Shown: piece by piece, positions 12,319-23,269 of the stretch
Numbering within the stretch: position 1 is the stretch's first letter
How the letters are laid out: each line of letters starts with the position of its first letter
The notes under the pieces: generated by a model
The model's input: only the letters and a program-made list of their open reading frames with translations
Told to the model about the DNA's origin: nothing
Database searches by the model: none
Origin: Symbiodinium microadriaticum
Taxonomy: Eukaryota; Sar; Dinophyceae; Suessiales; Symbiodiniaceae
DNA length: 64,000 bases
Reading direction: 5' to 3'
Assembly: GCA_001939145.1 (NCBI GenBank)
Contig: LSRX01000056.1
Location: 954,232 to 1,018,231, forward strand
Translations under genes and position numbers: made by a program

Positions 12319-12791
12319 GTCTCTGTGGCGGGATTCATCATCGAATGTCTTGACTTATCGGGGTTCAGGGGCTCCTGGAATTGAGGGTTTCGGGCTTCGG
12401 ATTCGTAGGCCACCCCCCCGCAACTCTGCGCATGTAACCGCCGTTTGCAAGTCTCATTCTGGGGTTGCAGGGCACAGCAAAAAAAAACAAATATCGAATA
12501 AACCTCGCGATTTGCTAGAAACAAGCTCAGCTCGTGGAGCCTGGTTTAGGGTTAGAGCCATAAATCCTCCCAGACCCTAACAAGGAAGACTGGGACTTAC
12601 CCGCAAAGCTGAGTTCCGGTTTAGGGTTTAGGGGTTCGGGGAACTGTGTCGAAGTTCTATGCCAGAATAGCAAAGGACCCGGTTGGCAGACATCCCTCTA
12701 GCGGAAGATGAAGAACCCTCCCCAAAAACCTGACTCCCTAAAGCCTAAAGCCTAAAGCCTAAACGAACCTGCAAGGTATGAACATGCGGAG

Positions 12792-12845
12792 GCCGGATCC
12801 GGCTCCGTCCAGGGCCTGTCGGTCTTCGGCATTGAGGGCTTCAAA
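12792..12845 (+). CDS. candidate exon
   Basis: Eighteen codons, AGSGSVQGLSVFGIEGFK, between GCGGAG|G and a GC donor (gcctca), phase 0 on both sides. It lies neatly between C-rich (12734-12768) and G-rich (from 12880) telomere-like repeats. Confidence 0.52.
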
Positions 12846-12998
12846 GCCTCACTTTTCAGCTCTTGGGGCTCTTGTAAGGTAGGTTTAGGGTTTAGGGTTT
12901 AATCTGCAAGTTTGAGCTTTCTTACACCAGGGGTAGACGGGAAGTAAGTAGGAACTGAGAGGTTTAGGGTTCTTGTTTCGGGTTTTAAACGCTCTAAA

Positions 12999-13450
12999 CC
13001 ATTCCAAACCCTAAGCCCTAAACCCCTAAATCCCTACACCCTTAAACCCTAAACCCCCAAACCCTAAACTCCTAAACCCCTAAACCCCGAAACCCCTAAA
13101 CCCTAAACCCTGAAACCCCGAAACCCTAAACCCTAACCCCAGACTTCAGTTGTTGAGGGCAGGTTTAGTTGGGTCGAGCCAGGGTTGGAGTTGACTTGGG
13201 ATCTTCCATCTCGAGTTTTCGGGATTTATGTTTTCAGGTTTAGGGTTTAGGGTTTGGGATTTAGGGCCTTTAGGGTTTAGGTTTTTTTGGGGTTTTGGGT
13301 TTAGGGCTTAGGATTTGGGGTTTAGGGTTTGGGATTCAAGTTTCACGGTTTAGGTTTAGGGCTTAGAGGGTTTAGGAGTTATAGGCCTAGGGCCTAGGGC
13401 TTAGTGTTTATAGGGTCTGAGGATTGAGGGTTTTAGCTGTAGGGTTTAGG
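12999..13450. repeat. telomere-like blocks around a candidate exon
   Basis: CCCTAAA-type repeats at 12999-13137 and TTTAGGG-type repeats at 13232-13450 flank the exon candidate at 13158-13214. Confidence 0.8.
13158..13214 (+). CDS. candidate exon
   Basis: Nineteen codons, GRFSWVEPGLELTWDLPSR, between GTTGAG|G and a GT donor (gttttc), phase 0. A long CCCTAAA block precedes it (13000-13135) and a long TTTAGGG block follows (13235-13450). Phase-compatible with the candidate at 12792. Confidence 0.58.
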
Positions 13451-13706
13451 CAAGCGTTTCAGAGGAGCCAGAGTCCGTGCAGCTAGCCACCTTGCCACTC
13501 TAAACCCTATAAACCCTAAACCGCACCTGCGATCCTCCCGGCAATCGCCACCACTAGACCAGAATTATCGTCAGTTCAGTCGGACTAGAATGTCCTAAGC
13601 ACATTCCAAACACCGAACCCCAAAAAACCCAAAGCCCAACCCAATTCCCTCACCCAGACCCTAAACGCTAAACCAGCGCGATCCCTTTGTTGGATCCCCA
13701 AACCAG

Positions 13707-13764
13707 AAGCCCTGGACCCGACTTTGAACACCTTCCAAGAAAGCTCGTACAAAAGCGGCACTGG
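13707..13764 (+). CDS. candidate exon, strand uncertain
   Basis: AAACCAG opens SPGPDFEHLPRKLVQKRHW up to a GT donor inside GTTTAGGG. The acceptor is AG|A, against the AG|G rule of the ACS gene. The minus strand also reads plausibly (AAFVRAFLEGVQSRVQGFW). Confidence 0.42.
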
Positions 13765-13937
13765 GTTTAGGGTTTAGGGTTTTAGGATGTCTGTGGGCCC
13801 CCATACGAAACCTTTTCAACCTCCCCAAACCCATTTTTGGAACCAATGCAACCCCATCCCTAAACCTACACTGCCAAAGCCCCAAACCCTGACACCCAAG
13901 CACCAAACCCCAAAACCCCCACCTCAACATGCCCCCC

Positions 13938-14031
13938 NNNNNNNNNNNNNNNNNNNNNNNNNNNNNNNNNNNNNNNNNNNNNNNNNNNNNNNNNNNNNNN
14001 NNNNNNNNNNNNNNNNNNNNNNNNNNNNNNN
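13938..14031. other. assembly gap (94 N)
   Basis: Run of N. Left edge is a C-run; the right edge is GC-rich CACGTCCACG-type sequence. Frames crossing it are meaningless. Confidence 0.99.
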
Positions 14032-14154
14032 ACCTCGACGCCGACGGACCTCACGCTCACGTCCACGCTGACGTCCACGGGCACGGCCTCGACCTGGGGG
14101 TCCCAGGCCGGCCAGTTTGCGACAAGATGTTATATGGTCCATATCATTACAAAT

Positions 14155-14290
14155 AAACCAAAATAAATACATAAATAGATAAATAAATAAATAAATATAT
14201 ATATACACATTTATTTATTTATTTATTTATTTATTTATGTATTTATCTATTTGTTTATGTTTATATTTTCATTTTTATTTGTATGTATAG
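14155..14290. repeat. AAAT / TTTA tetranucleotide palindromic tract
   Basis: (AAATA)n at 14155-14200, a short TATATA, then (TTTA)n at 14207-14240. The two halves are complementary and could form a cruciform. Confidence 0.85.
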
Positions 14291-14403
14291 TACCTATGGT
14301 ATGTATTCCTGTCTGATTCGATCCAACAGGTCGGTCGGCAGGCCGGTAGGTATGTAGGTATGCATGTATTTAGGTTTCAATTGTTCACAGCGACGGGGAC
14401 CAG

Positions 14404-14483
14404 GTGCAAAAAAACGGCTGCAGGACTTGGCCGCCGCACTATCGGAACTGTGCATCGCAACAATTGACATCGACCTTCTTCGG
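14404..14483 (+). CDS. candidate exon, amphipathic helix
   Basis: GGACCAG|GT opens a 26-codon frame beginning AKKRLQDLAAALSELCIATI and ending DIDLLR, with a GT donor that is the first GT of a TTTAGGG-type run. Leu/Ala heptad-like spacing. An 8-bp CCTCTCC-free GC-rich block with an assembly gap lies upstream. Confidence 0.55.
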
Positions 14484-14671
14484 GTTTAGGGTTTAGGGCA
14501 ACGGCCGCAGAACCGCATGTCTTGCGTCCATGGTTTATATATGCCTGGAGTTTCAGAAGCAAGCTCGGACATAGTTGAGTGTCCTCCTGGTCGTCGTCTT
14601 GTCGTTTTACCATTAAGTGTATCAGCAACACGACAATAAGCAGCAGCAACAACAACAGCAAACAGAAAGCG

Positions 14672-14875
14672 CTAGTTATGACTGTCACGAAGAAGAGGTC
14701 TGATCCCTAAGCTGCCGACTTCGTGATTTAGCTTCTCCAGCTTTGCCAGATGCCGCCGTTGCCGCCTGTGCACCCCGGCATCGTCCTTCACAGCGGCAGC
14801 CTCGAGGATTTCGGTCTTGCCTTTCTGAGGGAAGTTGGGTCTGGGCGCAGAGCTTTTGGCTTGATTTCGGGCCCA
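14672..14875 (-). CDS. candidate minus-strand terminal exon
   Basis: Read on the minus strand, 68 codons including a TAG stop at 14674-14672. They contain KGKTEILEAAAVKDDAGVHR and RRHLAKLEKLNHEVGSLG, charged and helical with GC-rich third positions. The plus-strand frames here are less protein-like. The acceptor (CGCAAG|T) departs from AG|G. It would be the only supported minus-strand exon in the first 30 kb. Confidence 0.48.
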   Translation of the reverse strand, partial: WARNQAKSSAPRPNFPQKGKTEILEAAAVKDDAGVHRRQRRHLAKLEKLNHEVGSLGIRPLLRDSHN

Positions 14876-15296
14876 CTTGCGTGTGGAGTTAGGGGGTTGA
14901 GGCTGTTTAGATGGGTGACCCGAAAACCCCTATACCCTAAAAACCCTTTTGGGTTCTAAATAGCTTTACGGGCGTTATGTTGTAGCTGAGTTCTCAGCCT
15001 TGGAGCCAGCGCCCCGACTGGTTGCATGTAGCTCAAGAGCGGTCTGGCTAACATAGGGGCCATTGGAGTAGGGACCCTTTAAGGGGTTCCTTTAAGGGAT
15101 GCAATAAGGGTACCATCAGGGTTGAGTACAGGGGGCTGGATCACTGGAATAGGGTTTTAGGGTACAGTATGCTACAGTTATAATAAGGAGCCCTCGAACT
15201 AGTGTAAGGTAATTGTCAAGGCTCCCTATATTACATGGCTTGTTAGAGTGATCGTGGATGGAGGAGGAGCCGGATGCTTCTGGAAGCTCGAGAACA

Positions 15297-15426
15297 AGAG
15301 ATCCCAATACCCCTTAATGAAGGGAATATACCTTACTTAAATCATAATATTAAGGCCCCTATAATTTAAGGCTAAGGCCCCTATAATTTAAGGTATATTC
15401 CTCAACTAAGGGGTATTGGGTTCTCT
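15297..15426. mobile_element. family B inverted-repeat element (130 bp)
   Basis: AGAGATCCCAATACCCCTTA at the left and AAGGGGTATTGGGTTCTCT at the right are near complements, with AAGGGAATATACCTT and AAGGTATATTCCT further in. The interior holds a direct duplication of AAGGCCCCTATAATTTA, which makes it longer than the 56.8-kb copy. Confidence 0.65.
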
Positions 15427-16171
15427 GGGAAATCCATTTGATGGTGTTTCACACATCAGGGTTTGATGTTAAAGGCATTAAGCTGGCTGTAGCGACGACC
15501 TTAATGTGGGGGTTGGATCAGTAACCTCCCCCCCTGAGTTTTTTTTTGTGGTGGTCGTTGGGTTGGGTTGGGGGTGGCAATAAGAAACCTCTGGCCGGGT
15601 CCGGGATCTGTAGTAATAGTAACTAGTAATGGTAATAGCAGCAACAGTAATTGTAGCAACAGTAGTTATAGCAATAGTAAGGATAGCAGTACTAGTAATA
15701 CTAGTAGTACTAGCAGTAATATGTGACATGGCTCCGCTTACAAGGGATTCGCATCAGGCAGAGGCCTCAAGAATAGCTGCTGCAGCTCCTGGAATCCAGA
15801 GTCCCTGGCTTCAGGCTTCAAGCCTGCAGTTCTCGAATACCGAAGCCTCTGGATTTCCTGTAAAAGTAGTCTTCCGCCTGGCCTGGTCCGCTCTCTCCCT
15901 CAACACTGCCCAAAGCCGGAACCCAATGAGTCTCCTTCAAGATTACAACGGGACCCCAATCCTAACCATAAGCCTCAATGCTCCCAAACCCAGCTGTAAA
16001 CCTTATAAAGCCCTATACCCTTGTCGTCCCAAAAGAACCCGTCCCATAGCCCACCACCCTAAACCCTTAAGCCCTAAACCCTGAACCCTTAAACCCTAAA
16101 CTCAAAACCCTGAACCCTTAAACCCTACACCGTAAATCCTCAGCCCGGGAGCATCCACGTCAACGAAGCAG

Positions 16172-16213
16172 GATGAAGCCTTGCCGAGCTTTTGCGCTCC
16201 CAACTCTTCCGAG
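16172..16213 (+). CDS. candidate exon
   Basis: Fourteen codons, DEALPSFCAPNSSE, between GAAGCAG|G and a GT donor (gtgtct), phase 0. C-rich repeats precede it (16040-16140). A 92-bp inverted-repeat element starts 23 nt after the donor. Confidence 0.5.
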
Positions 16214-16236
16214 GTGTCTGATTGCAAGTGGGCGCT

Positions 16237-16328
16237 ACCCATAGGCTCATTAGTAGTTCGTTTCTGGGATTACCTTATAGGATTCTAAATATGAACCACA
16301 AAGAGGATCTACTTAGGAGCCTATGGGT
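16237..16328. mobile_element. family A inverted-repeat element, copy A2 (92 bp)
   Basis: Ends ACCCATAGGCTCATTAGTAG and CTACTTAGGAGCCTATGGGT. Its centre (GGATTCTAAATATGAACCAC) is the reverse complement of the A1/A4 centre, so it is inserted in the opposite orientation. Starts 23 nt after the donor of a candidate exon. Confidence 0.72.
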
Positions 16329-16601
16329 GTATAACTCCATTTTTGTTAGTTTGGGCGCGCCGGATTTAGGATCAATAGAGGGGCCTCAGTAATTTGACGA
16401 GGCTTTCGGGGGTGTTGCTATGTTACGTTGAGGAACCAAAGGTACTAGTATTGATCATTTTAGCTAGTCCGAGGGCGCAGGGTTCAGGGTGTAGGGCCGA
16501 GTGAGTCGGTTAAGGTCAGGGTCTAGCGAGTGGGGTTTTTAGGGTTTCGGTCAAACACTCCGCAACGCACCCTCAGCTCCTAAAACCTCAACCGTTTGGA
16601 G

Positions 16602-16635
16602 GATTTGGGCGCGGGCTCTTGACGGGGCTGCTGAG
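16602..16635 (+). CDS. candidate micro-exon
   Basis: TTTGGAG|GA opens FGRGLLTGLL up to a GT donor (gtctca). Short and unassigned. The upstream sequence is pyrimidine-rich. Confidence 0.38.
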
Positions 16636-16897
16636 GTCTCACTGGTAGAGTCCGTTTTGGGCTTGAGGATGGGTGCAAGGTTTGTTCGGGGCCACACCGT
16701 GCCAGCAGAGCAGAGAGCCCGAACCTTAAACCCCAGCGCCGAACTGGGCCTAACTATGATGAACCCGAAGACGTAAAGCCGGTATAATTAAAGTCCTGAT
16801 TCGTAGAAGGCTGGCTCCGTGTGGAGCGTAGGGGCTTCGAAGGGCCGGGGCCAAGGGTTCTTGCGGAGGCTTCGAGTTTCAGGTCCTCACTTAAAGC

Positions 16898-17150
16898 TAT
16901 CTATCTATCTGTTTGTTTGTCTGTCTGTGTGCCTGCCTGTCTGCCTGCCTGTCTGTCTGTCCGTCTGTCTCCGTATCTCTCTCTCTCTCTCTCTCTCGAT
17001 CGATCTATCTATCAATCTATCTATCTAGCTATCTATATTTATCTATCTAATTATCTATTTATCCATCTACCCACGTGCATGTTTGTATATATATATATAT
17101 TTATATTTATATTTATATTTATGCACACGCACACACACACACACATACAT
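16898..17150. repeat. compound tetranucleotide, CT, TA and CA microsatellite
   Basis: TCTA, TGTC and TGCC tetranucleotides, (CT)n at 16976-16997, TCTA again, then TATATA and (CA)n at 17123-17146. Non-coding. Confidence 0.9.
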
Positions 17151-17387
17151 CATTGCCCAAAGTTTAGCTACGGTGCAGGGTCTCGGAGTTAAGAGACCCC
17201 GCATCCCATCCCCGGCACTGCAAAACCCCAACCCTTTCATGAAAGCCTCGCTGCTCCGCCCAAGCAACAGGATTGACACCCAGACCTTTAGGGTTCAGGG
17301 CTTAGGACCCAAAGCTCTACACCCCAATCTCCTAGCACAAGCCCCTTCAACACAAACCCGGGCGTCTTCACCTGGCCTCGCTGCCAG

Positions 17388-17417
17388 GCCATCGCGGCTT
17401 TCACGAGAGACCTCGTG
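17388..17417 (+). CDS. candidate exon
   Basis: A pyrimidine-rich tract ending CTGCCAG|G opens AIAAFTRDLV. The most likely donor is the GC just after 17418; the frame stays open through RGRRGVRRL to a TAG. C-rich repeats precede it and G-rich sequence follows. The 3' end is uncertain. Confidence 0.45.
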
Positions 17418-18442
17418 CGCGGCAGGAGGGGTGTACGCCGCTTGTAGGGTTGTTCTGGGGGGGTTCCACAAGGGTTTTATCCATGACTTCTTAGTCTTAG
17501 TAGGTCTCACAAAGTTGCACTGGAGGTTTCCTGTGACATTTCGTACGGTTTTTCCTTAATATTGGGTTTCTGAAGGCGTGCTCCATTAGTTCCAACACCA
17601 AACCAGACTTCGAGCCCTGGGCCGCAGCTCAAGCATTCCCTGCGGTTCCAAACAGCCCAACGTAGCTTCTATGTATAGGGTTAGCGTTTTGTGTTAGACT
17701 TTAGACCCCAAAGTAGGTACTATTTGTATACTTGGAGGGCAGGGATTGAGCCGCGGCGACGAAGATCCTCAACAGCACACACCTGGACCAGCAATGTGGG
17801 TTTTTGCTGTGATATGAAACTGTATGTGGCTTCTGTGTGTTGTTGTCAGACAATAGCGATGGCAGTTGTGGTACTCTTTGGATCTACGGACTAACCATTG
17901 CCGAGGCTTCTTGTTGGCACCTTGCAGCTAGCTATCGTTGGCCATGGTTTTTGCTTTTTTTTCGAGTCTAGTTGGTCGCCCCAATATACGGGAATTGTAG
18001 GGCTCCTACAAAAAAACCAGTTTATGGTAGGTCAGGGCCAGGGCAATGAACTTGTGACGAGTGAAGGAAAATCAAGTTGGTCGCTCTCAACGGCAGTGCG
18101 GTGGACGGCTGGATCGCCTTGGATAAGCAGGCCCCTTTTAGGGTTTAGGGTTTAGGGGTCTTTCGAGCTTCTGGCTTGGTGGATCAATAGTTTTGATGCG
18201 GCATTTTTCGGGAATGCATCAACAGGCTATAGCTAATCTGCTGTCGTCATATGCTAACACATCATCGACTGCTAGTTTCCACATCATTGAGCCTGCTTTT
18301 GATTTAATGCTGGTACCGAAGTCTACGTTTTGGGGAGGTGGCCGTTCATTGAGGAACCCTGGCGCTTCAGTTGTGTTTTAAGCTCAGTAACTCCCGTGAT
18401 TGCCCCTAGACCCTAACCCCTTAAAGCCCTGAATTCAGGAAG

Positions 18443-18469
18443 GTTCGTCAAGCTGCTCGTAGCTCCCGG
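18443..18469 (+). CDS. candidate micro-exon
   Basis: TCAGGAAG|G opens VRQAARSSR to a GT donor (gtgttt). C-rich repeats directly upstream (18405-18432). Very short. Confidence 0.36.
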
Positions 18470-18784
18470 GTGTTTGGGAGACATCATGCCTACCAGGGCT
18501 CGGCTAGGTCTCCATGCCTTTTTTTTGAATCTTGAGCATAGGCTTAGCCTGGAGTTCAAGCTTTCACCTGAAGCCCCAAACCAAAAAAAGGCCCGAAGCA
18601 GGGAGTCCCAAACACCCATATGAGTTATAGGGTTTAAGGGCCTAGGGTTTAGGGTTTTTGTTGGGGTTTAGCCCGCCAGTCAGTAAGAACTCAGAGCCCG
18701 TCATGCTCCTGAAACTGAAGCATTGAAGCTCTTGTGAAATTCACAATGCCGAGTACAAGTATTTTGTATGTTAAGGGCTCTAAG

Positions 18785-19014
18785 GTTGGTCAGACCGTCC
18801 TGTGCACAGACAAGCTTTGCAGTGGCAAGTCAGCAATGGTCCCCACTTCTTTGCATCAGTGCATGTGGGCATCAGCGCCGCAGGGCAACTGTTCTGGTGC
18901 ACACGGTACCGGCTTTTCTGTGCCTGCAACGAGTCTGTGATGGCTCGCATCGCCATGAGCCATGGGCTTTTGCACAGTCCATGGCTGAGCTCGGCTACTC
19001 TGCGGTGTTGGCAG
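18785..19014 (+). CDS. candidate long exon, frame uncertain
   Basis: From CTCTAAG|GT a 76-codon frame runs to a GT donor (gtgaaa), including GPHFFASVHVGISAAGQLFW and ESVMARIAMSHGLLHSPWL. Codon use is GC-rich at third positions. All three plus frames are nearly stop-free here, so the frame is provisional. No family recognised. Confidence 0.42.
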
Positions 19015-19144
19015 GTGAAATATCGGCCTTGCTCAGGCAGCCAGTCCTTGATTTAGGGCGTTCTGATTGTCCACAGCGCTGGCCATGTCGGGTGTCAAGA
19101 AGAACGGACATGTCCCGTTACGCTTCTTTGGCTGGCTGGATGTA

Positions 19145-19169
19145 ATTTTATATATATATATATACACAC

Positions 19170-19200
<31 letters not shown>

Positions 19201-19217
19201 TATATATATATATATAT
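19145..19217. repeat. TA / CA dinucleotide microsatellite
   Basis: Alternating (TA)n and (CA)n tracts, self-complementary. Non-coding. Confidence 0.9.
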
Positions 19218-19858
19218 GGATGGGGCAGTGGGTCTGTTTTCTGTACAGCCCGGGCCTTGCGCTCAACCTCCAACGTCCGAGACACCCGATGCCCGACAGC
19301 TGAAGCCTCGGCCCCCAAAAAAGGCCCTAAACCCGCGGTCCTGAAATCCAGAACCCTCAGCCCGAAACCCTGAGTTCAAGATGAACCCTCAACCTCTATA
19401 GGCCCTATAGGCCCTGAAGCATAAAGGGCATAAAGTTCACGACGGCCCAAGGAGGAAAATCTTGTCCGTTCGATGAGATTTTTTAGACAACAAGGGGTCC
19501 CCAATTTAGGCCGCAAGCCGAGAACATCCTTCACAAACCTCTGAAATTGAAGCAGGGTTTCTAAGCCTTTAAGCCACAAGCTACTGTGATTCGAGGCTAT
19601 AAGGGTTTAGGAATTACAGTTTCGGAGCCGGTGAACCTCGACCTAGCGTTAACTGAACCTCTGAATCGAGGTTTAACACAGGGGTCGAGATTATTGCAGA
19701 ACCCTAAACCCCTAAACCCTAAACCCTATAACTAACCACTGTACGTGCGACCGCAACATCCTAGGTTCGGGATCAAGGTCCCGAAACTGGGCTTAGGGTT
19801 TAGGGGTTAGGGTTTAGGTCTACCCCAAGCCCCTTGCAATGCGTCTTTTTGCCCCCAG

Positions 19859-19894
19859 CTGCGCTACCTCGTCGTCCAGCGCCAGGGAAAGAAG
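19859..19894 (+). CDS. candidate micro-exon
   Basis: A strong pyrimidine tract and CCCCCAG acceptor open LRYLVVQRQGKK to a GT donor (gtgcga). The acceptor is AG|C rather than AG|G. Confidence 0.45.
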
Positions 19895-20597
19895 GTGCGA
19901 GCCCTCTGTAATATAGGGGCCTTACTCATTAGAAAAGGGGTATTGGTGTACGTCGTAGTGTAGTTATAATCCCTAAACCCCTAAACCCTGAACCCCTAAA
20001 CCCCTAAACCCCTAAACCGCTAAACCCCTAACCCCTAAACCCAACGCCCAAAACCCAAAACCCTTTTGTAGTAGGGAGCCCTCAGAAAGATATTGGTACT
20101 TATTCCGACCTCAATAGTGTGCTTTGGGGCTTCTAAAATGGGCTCAGGATCCAAGAGGTTCAGAAATAGGGGTTTAGGGTTTTAGGGCTTTGGGTTTAGG
20201 GTTTGAGGTTTAGGGTTGTAGGGTTTTTAGGGCTTATAGGGTTTAGGGTTTAGGGTGGCTTGTGATGTGGGTTCAGCGTTCAGGGCGGTGTGGAGGTTTA
20301 GAGGCTGAAAGGTGTCCATGGCTTCTGGGACCCTTTTGGGCCGTCAACCTTTTGCCCTAAACCTTAAGCCGCAACTCCATACACTAATCCCTGATCCTCA
20401 TACGCCTACATGCTAAGGCTACTAAAGCCGAAAACCCCAAAGCCCTAAACCAAGCACATCTTCAGCCACACCCTACACCCTAAACCCTAAGCGGCAAACC
20501 CCTGAACTCTAAACCCTAAACCCGAGAGGGGTTAGGGTTTGCGCAGAGGTTACCTTCAGAGCTCTTTCGTAATCGGTTCGTGTCTCTTCCTGTGCAG

Positions 20598-20714
20598 CTG
20601 AAGGAAAGCAAAATCCATCTGAAACTCGATTATGAGCCTGAGCATTTTGCAATGCTGGCCCCTAATCGTCGCCCGCCTCTGCATACACACCACGCAAAGC
20701 GAAATGGGTTTGAG
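20598..20714 (+). CDS. candidate exon
   Basis: After TCTTCCTGTGCAG a 39-codon frame begins LKESKIHLKLDYEPEHFAML and ends HHAKRNGFE at a GT donor (gtagcc). An in-frame AG|G acceptor six bases downstream (exon from 20604) fits the local rule better. One of the most protein-like blocks upstream of the Smr gene; function unknown. Confidence 0.57.
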
Positions 20715-20813
20715 GTAGCCTCCGCCCCATCTGGCAGCAGCTTTGGTTAAGATGGCTGAGGATGAGCCTAAACCCTAAACCTGGGCCCTAAGACCCGAAG
20801 TGCGACTTGGTAG

Positions 20814-20874
20814 AGAGAGCTTGGACGTCGCAACGAGCACCGACAGCTGCTAGCTCAGACGATGCCTTCTACAG
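20814..20874 (+). CDS. candidate exon
   Basis: TTGGTAG opens RELGRRNEHRQLLAQTMPST to a GT donor (gttgat). It conflicts with the candidate starting at 20898, because only 23 nt would separate them, too short for an intron. At most one of the two boundaries is right. Confidence 0.38.
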
Positions 20875-20897
20875 GTTGATGATGCTTTTGGTTGCAG

Positions 20898-21152
20898 GTT
20901 CCCTGCAGTTTGAACCTCCAAGAGCCACGTTGCATCAAGAGAGCTGAGTGGGACCATTTTCATCCTCTCCTTCGGCTTCTAGTCGTCCCCATTCAAGATG
21001 TGGGCTGGCAGAGCCGGGGCCTTCGCCGAAGCCTCAACTACAAGAGGGCGTATCATGACTTCGTCGTTCTTGGTGCGGCTGCATGCAAACGTCTGCTGCT
21101 GCCCCGGCCTACAACATGCAGATCTCCGCGGCGTCGAAGTGCCAAAGCTTGA
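20898..21152 (+). CDS. candidate exon block, frame uncertain
   Basis: TTTTGGTTGCAG|G opens an 84-codon frame to a TGA at 21150, including RAEWDHFHPLLRLLVVPIQD and LNYKRAYHDFVVLGAAACKR. A second frame (from 20998) is also open across the 3' half and reads VPKLDLEQANLDHGIRW. Probably coding, but possibly two exons. Confidence 0.42.
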   Translation, partial: VPCSLNLQEPRCIKRAEWDHFHPLLRLLVVPIQDVGWQSRGLRRSLNYKRAYHDFVVLGAAACKRLLLPRPTTCRSPRRRSAKA

Positions 21153-21446
21153 TCTAGAACAAGCCAACCTCGATCATGGTATCCGTTGGAGGATCAGATG
21201 CAGCACTACACATGTCTCCAAAAACACCAAACCCTTATTCAAAGTAGTATGACCTCTTATATTTCGTGGGCGTGCAAGTATAGACCTGGGCCCCTTGTTT
21301 AAGAAGAAGTATCTGCCTGTAATATGGTAATATGGATACTGACTTACAGGTTGGTAGATTGTTGAAAGCGATATGCCGTAAACCCTACAAGCCCAAACCC
21401 TGAAGCTAAGCCCTACAAGCCTAAACCCAGACCCTTTATGCCACAG

Positions 21447-21488
21447 GAGTCGAAGCGGAGAGCGGTATCGCTTGAATCCGTAGACCAG
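21447..21488 (+). CDS. candidate exon
   Basis: Fourteen codons, ESKRRAVSLESVDQ, between GCCACAG|G and a GC donor (gcccgt), phase 0. C-rich repeats upstream (21380-21432). Confidence 0.55.
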
Positions 21489-22505
21489 GCCCGTCCCCGG
21501 AGAGTTAGATTGGGTGCTTGTGGGTCTTCATAAGAAGGAACCCTAAACTCGCAGCTCTAAACTCTAGACCCGATAAACCCACAACCCTAACCCCTAAGCC
21601 CTGCTACACTAGACCTGTCCACTGCACCACTACCCCCTAAACCCAGGATAATTTAGCTTTGTTTGAAGCTTCATAGGTAGTCATAAGTATATGTAAAGGT
21701 TCCACCTCAGCCAAGATTCTAGAACAAAATCATGCATATATATATATATATATATCTTCTGATATGTCAGTCCAAGGCACCCATGATGATTCAAGTAAAC
21801 TTACGGAGTGATACACAAAGCAAAACTGATCGCTGCATCGGCGGGTACCTCCCGATCCTGTATTTGCAAAACGCAAGACCCTTTCACGAGAGCTCGTCCA
21901 ACACTGATCTTCTCGCTGCCATGCCTTCACTATGGTCACAACTAGCATCTTCTATACTTTGGCTTCTACGTTGTGCTTCCATAACCAACCCTAGACTTGC
22001 TTCATGGCCGTAAACACATAACACCTTCGATGCTTACGGTGGTAGGTTTCAGGCTTACGGATGTTCAGGCAGTGAGGGGTGACAAGGCCCAGTGTTTCAG
22101 ATTAGCATCAGACTTCCCGTACAGTGAGTGAGTTATTTGTTGTTTCAGGTCTGGCCCTGCTTCGGGCTAGAGTTAGCAGACAGTTGAGGTCTTAGGTTTC
22201 AGATGTGCTTCGGGCGGAGATGTAGGACGTAAGGCGTAGTTAAAGCTCTGCGTGTTGTTTCAGAGACACTGTAGCACCTGACTGGAGCCCGGAAGGAATC
22301 CCCTAAAGCCCAACCCCAAAGCCTTGAACCCTCCATCGCCCCAGTTGATGCACAGCCCCATGCACATTCGTGTGGTCCCTACAAAAATGCAGAAGCCTGA
22401 ACACTTACCGATATTATTCGTTAAGGTTCTTTATTACAGTACCATAAGATACCCCAAAAGCCATATTCTGATTACTTTGCCCCACCCCCCCCCCCCTTTT
22501 CCCAG

Positions 22506-22560
22506 CCGCTTGCAGCTGCAGGTCTGTGTCGGCGAGGTCGAGCTCCCAGACACCGACACC
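22506..22560 (+). CDS. candidate exon, boundaries uncertain
   Basis: A long C/T tract ending TTTTCCCAG, then a frame RLQLQVCVGEVELPDTDT. A further AG|G acceptor lies at 22521 and a GT donor (gtcgag) at 22537. TTTAGGG repeats begin at 22562. Confidence 0.42.
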
Positions 22561-23269
22561 TTGGGGTTTAGGGGTTTATATAGCCCTAAACCCCAGACCT
22601 CAAACCCCAAACCCTGAACCCTTTAGGCTTCAGGGTTCCTGAACGCCGAAGAATTAAGGTTAAAGGGAGCCATATATGGCTTCGAGGCTTCTTGTGAGGC
22701 CTCCTTTAAGGGTTTCTGTGGGCCATGGGGGGTCCTTTAAGGGTTTAGGGTTTAGAAGGAGTCCCCTATTACGGTTTCTACTGCGCCATGAGAGTCCTTT
22801 TCAGAATACTATAGGAGGGGTGTCTATAGGGGCTTCATGTCTTCTGCGTGGAGAGCGGCCCCAATGGATCCGAAAGGAAGTGTCAGCGGGAAGCCGTTTC
22901 GTTTCGAGGGGGCCTTTTCTTCGAGAAATCCTCGGATCGGGTTTCGGAGTTAAGGCCATTTCCCTTTTGTATTTGTAGGGCTTTTTGTTGGGGGGGCGGG
23001 AGGCTTGAAGATCTATGGGCTGTTTCTATGGGTGCTGCTGGCAGTTCTTGGCTGAGGACCGCAGTTTCCTGTCGTCGTCTCTGCCCTCGCAAAAATGCTC
23101 CTCCCTAAGCCCCGAAACGCTAAACAGTTAGAACAGTGAGTATTGGGGGCCCTAAACCCTAAACCCTCAAGGGCCCTTATCTACGGCTAAATGGGGCCCC
23201 AAACCCTAAACCCTCAAGGGCCCTTATAAAACGGCCCGTAGGCCATCTCAGTCCTCGCAATGCACCAAG

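Noticed and set aside
20875..20897. A 23-nt intron joining candidates 20814-20874 and 20898-21152
   Set aside because: Far shorter than any intron seen in ACS (minimum 109 nt); one of the two boundaries must be wrong.
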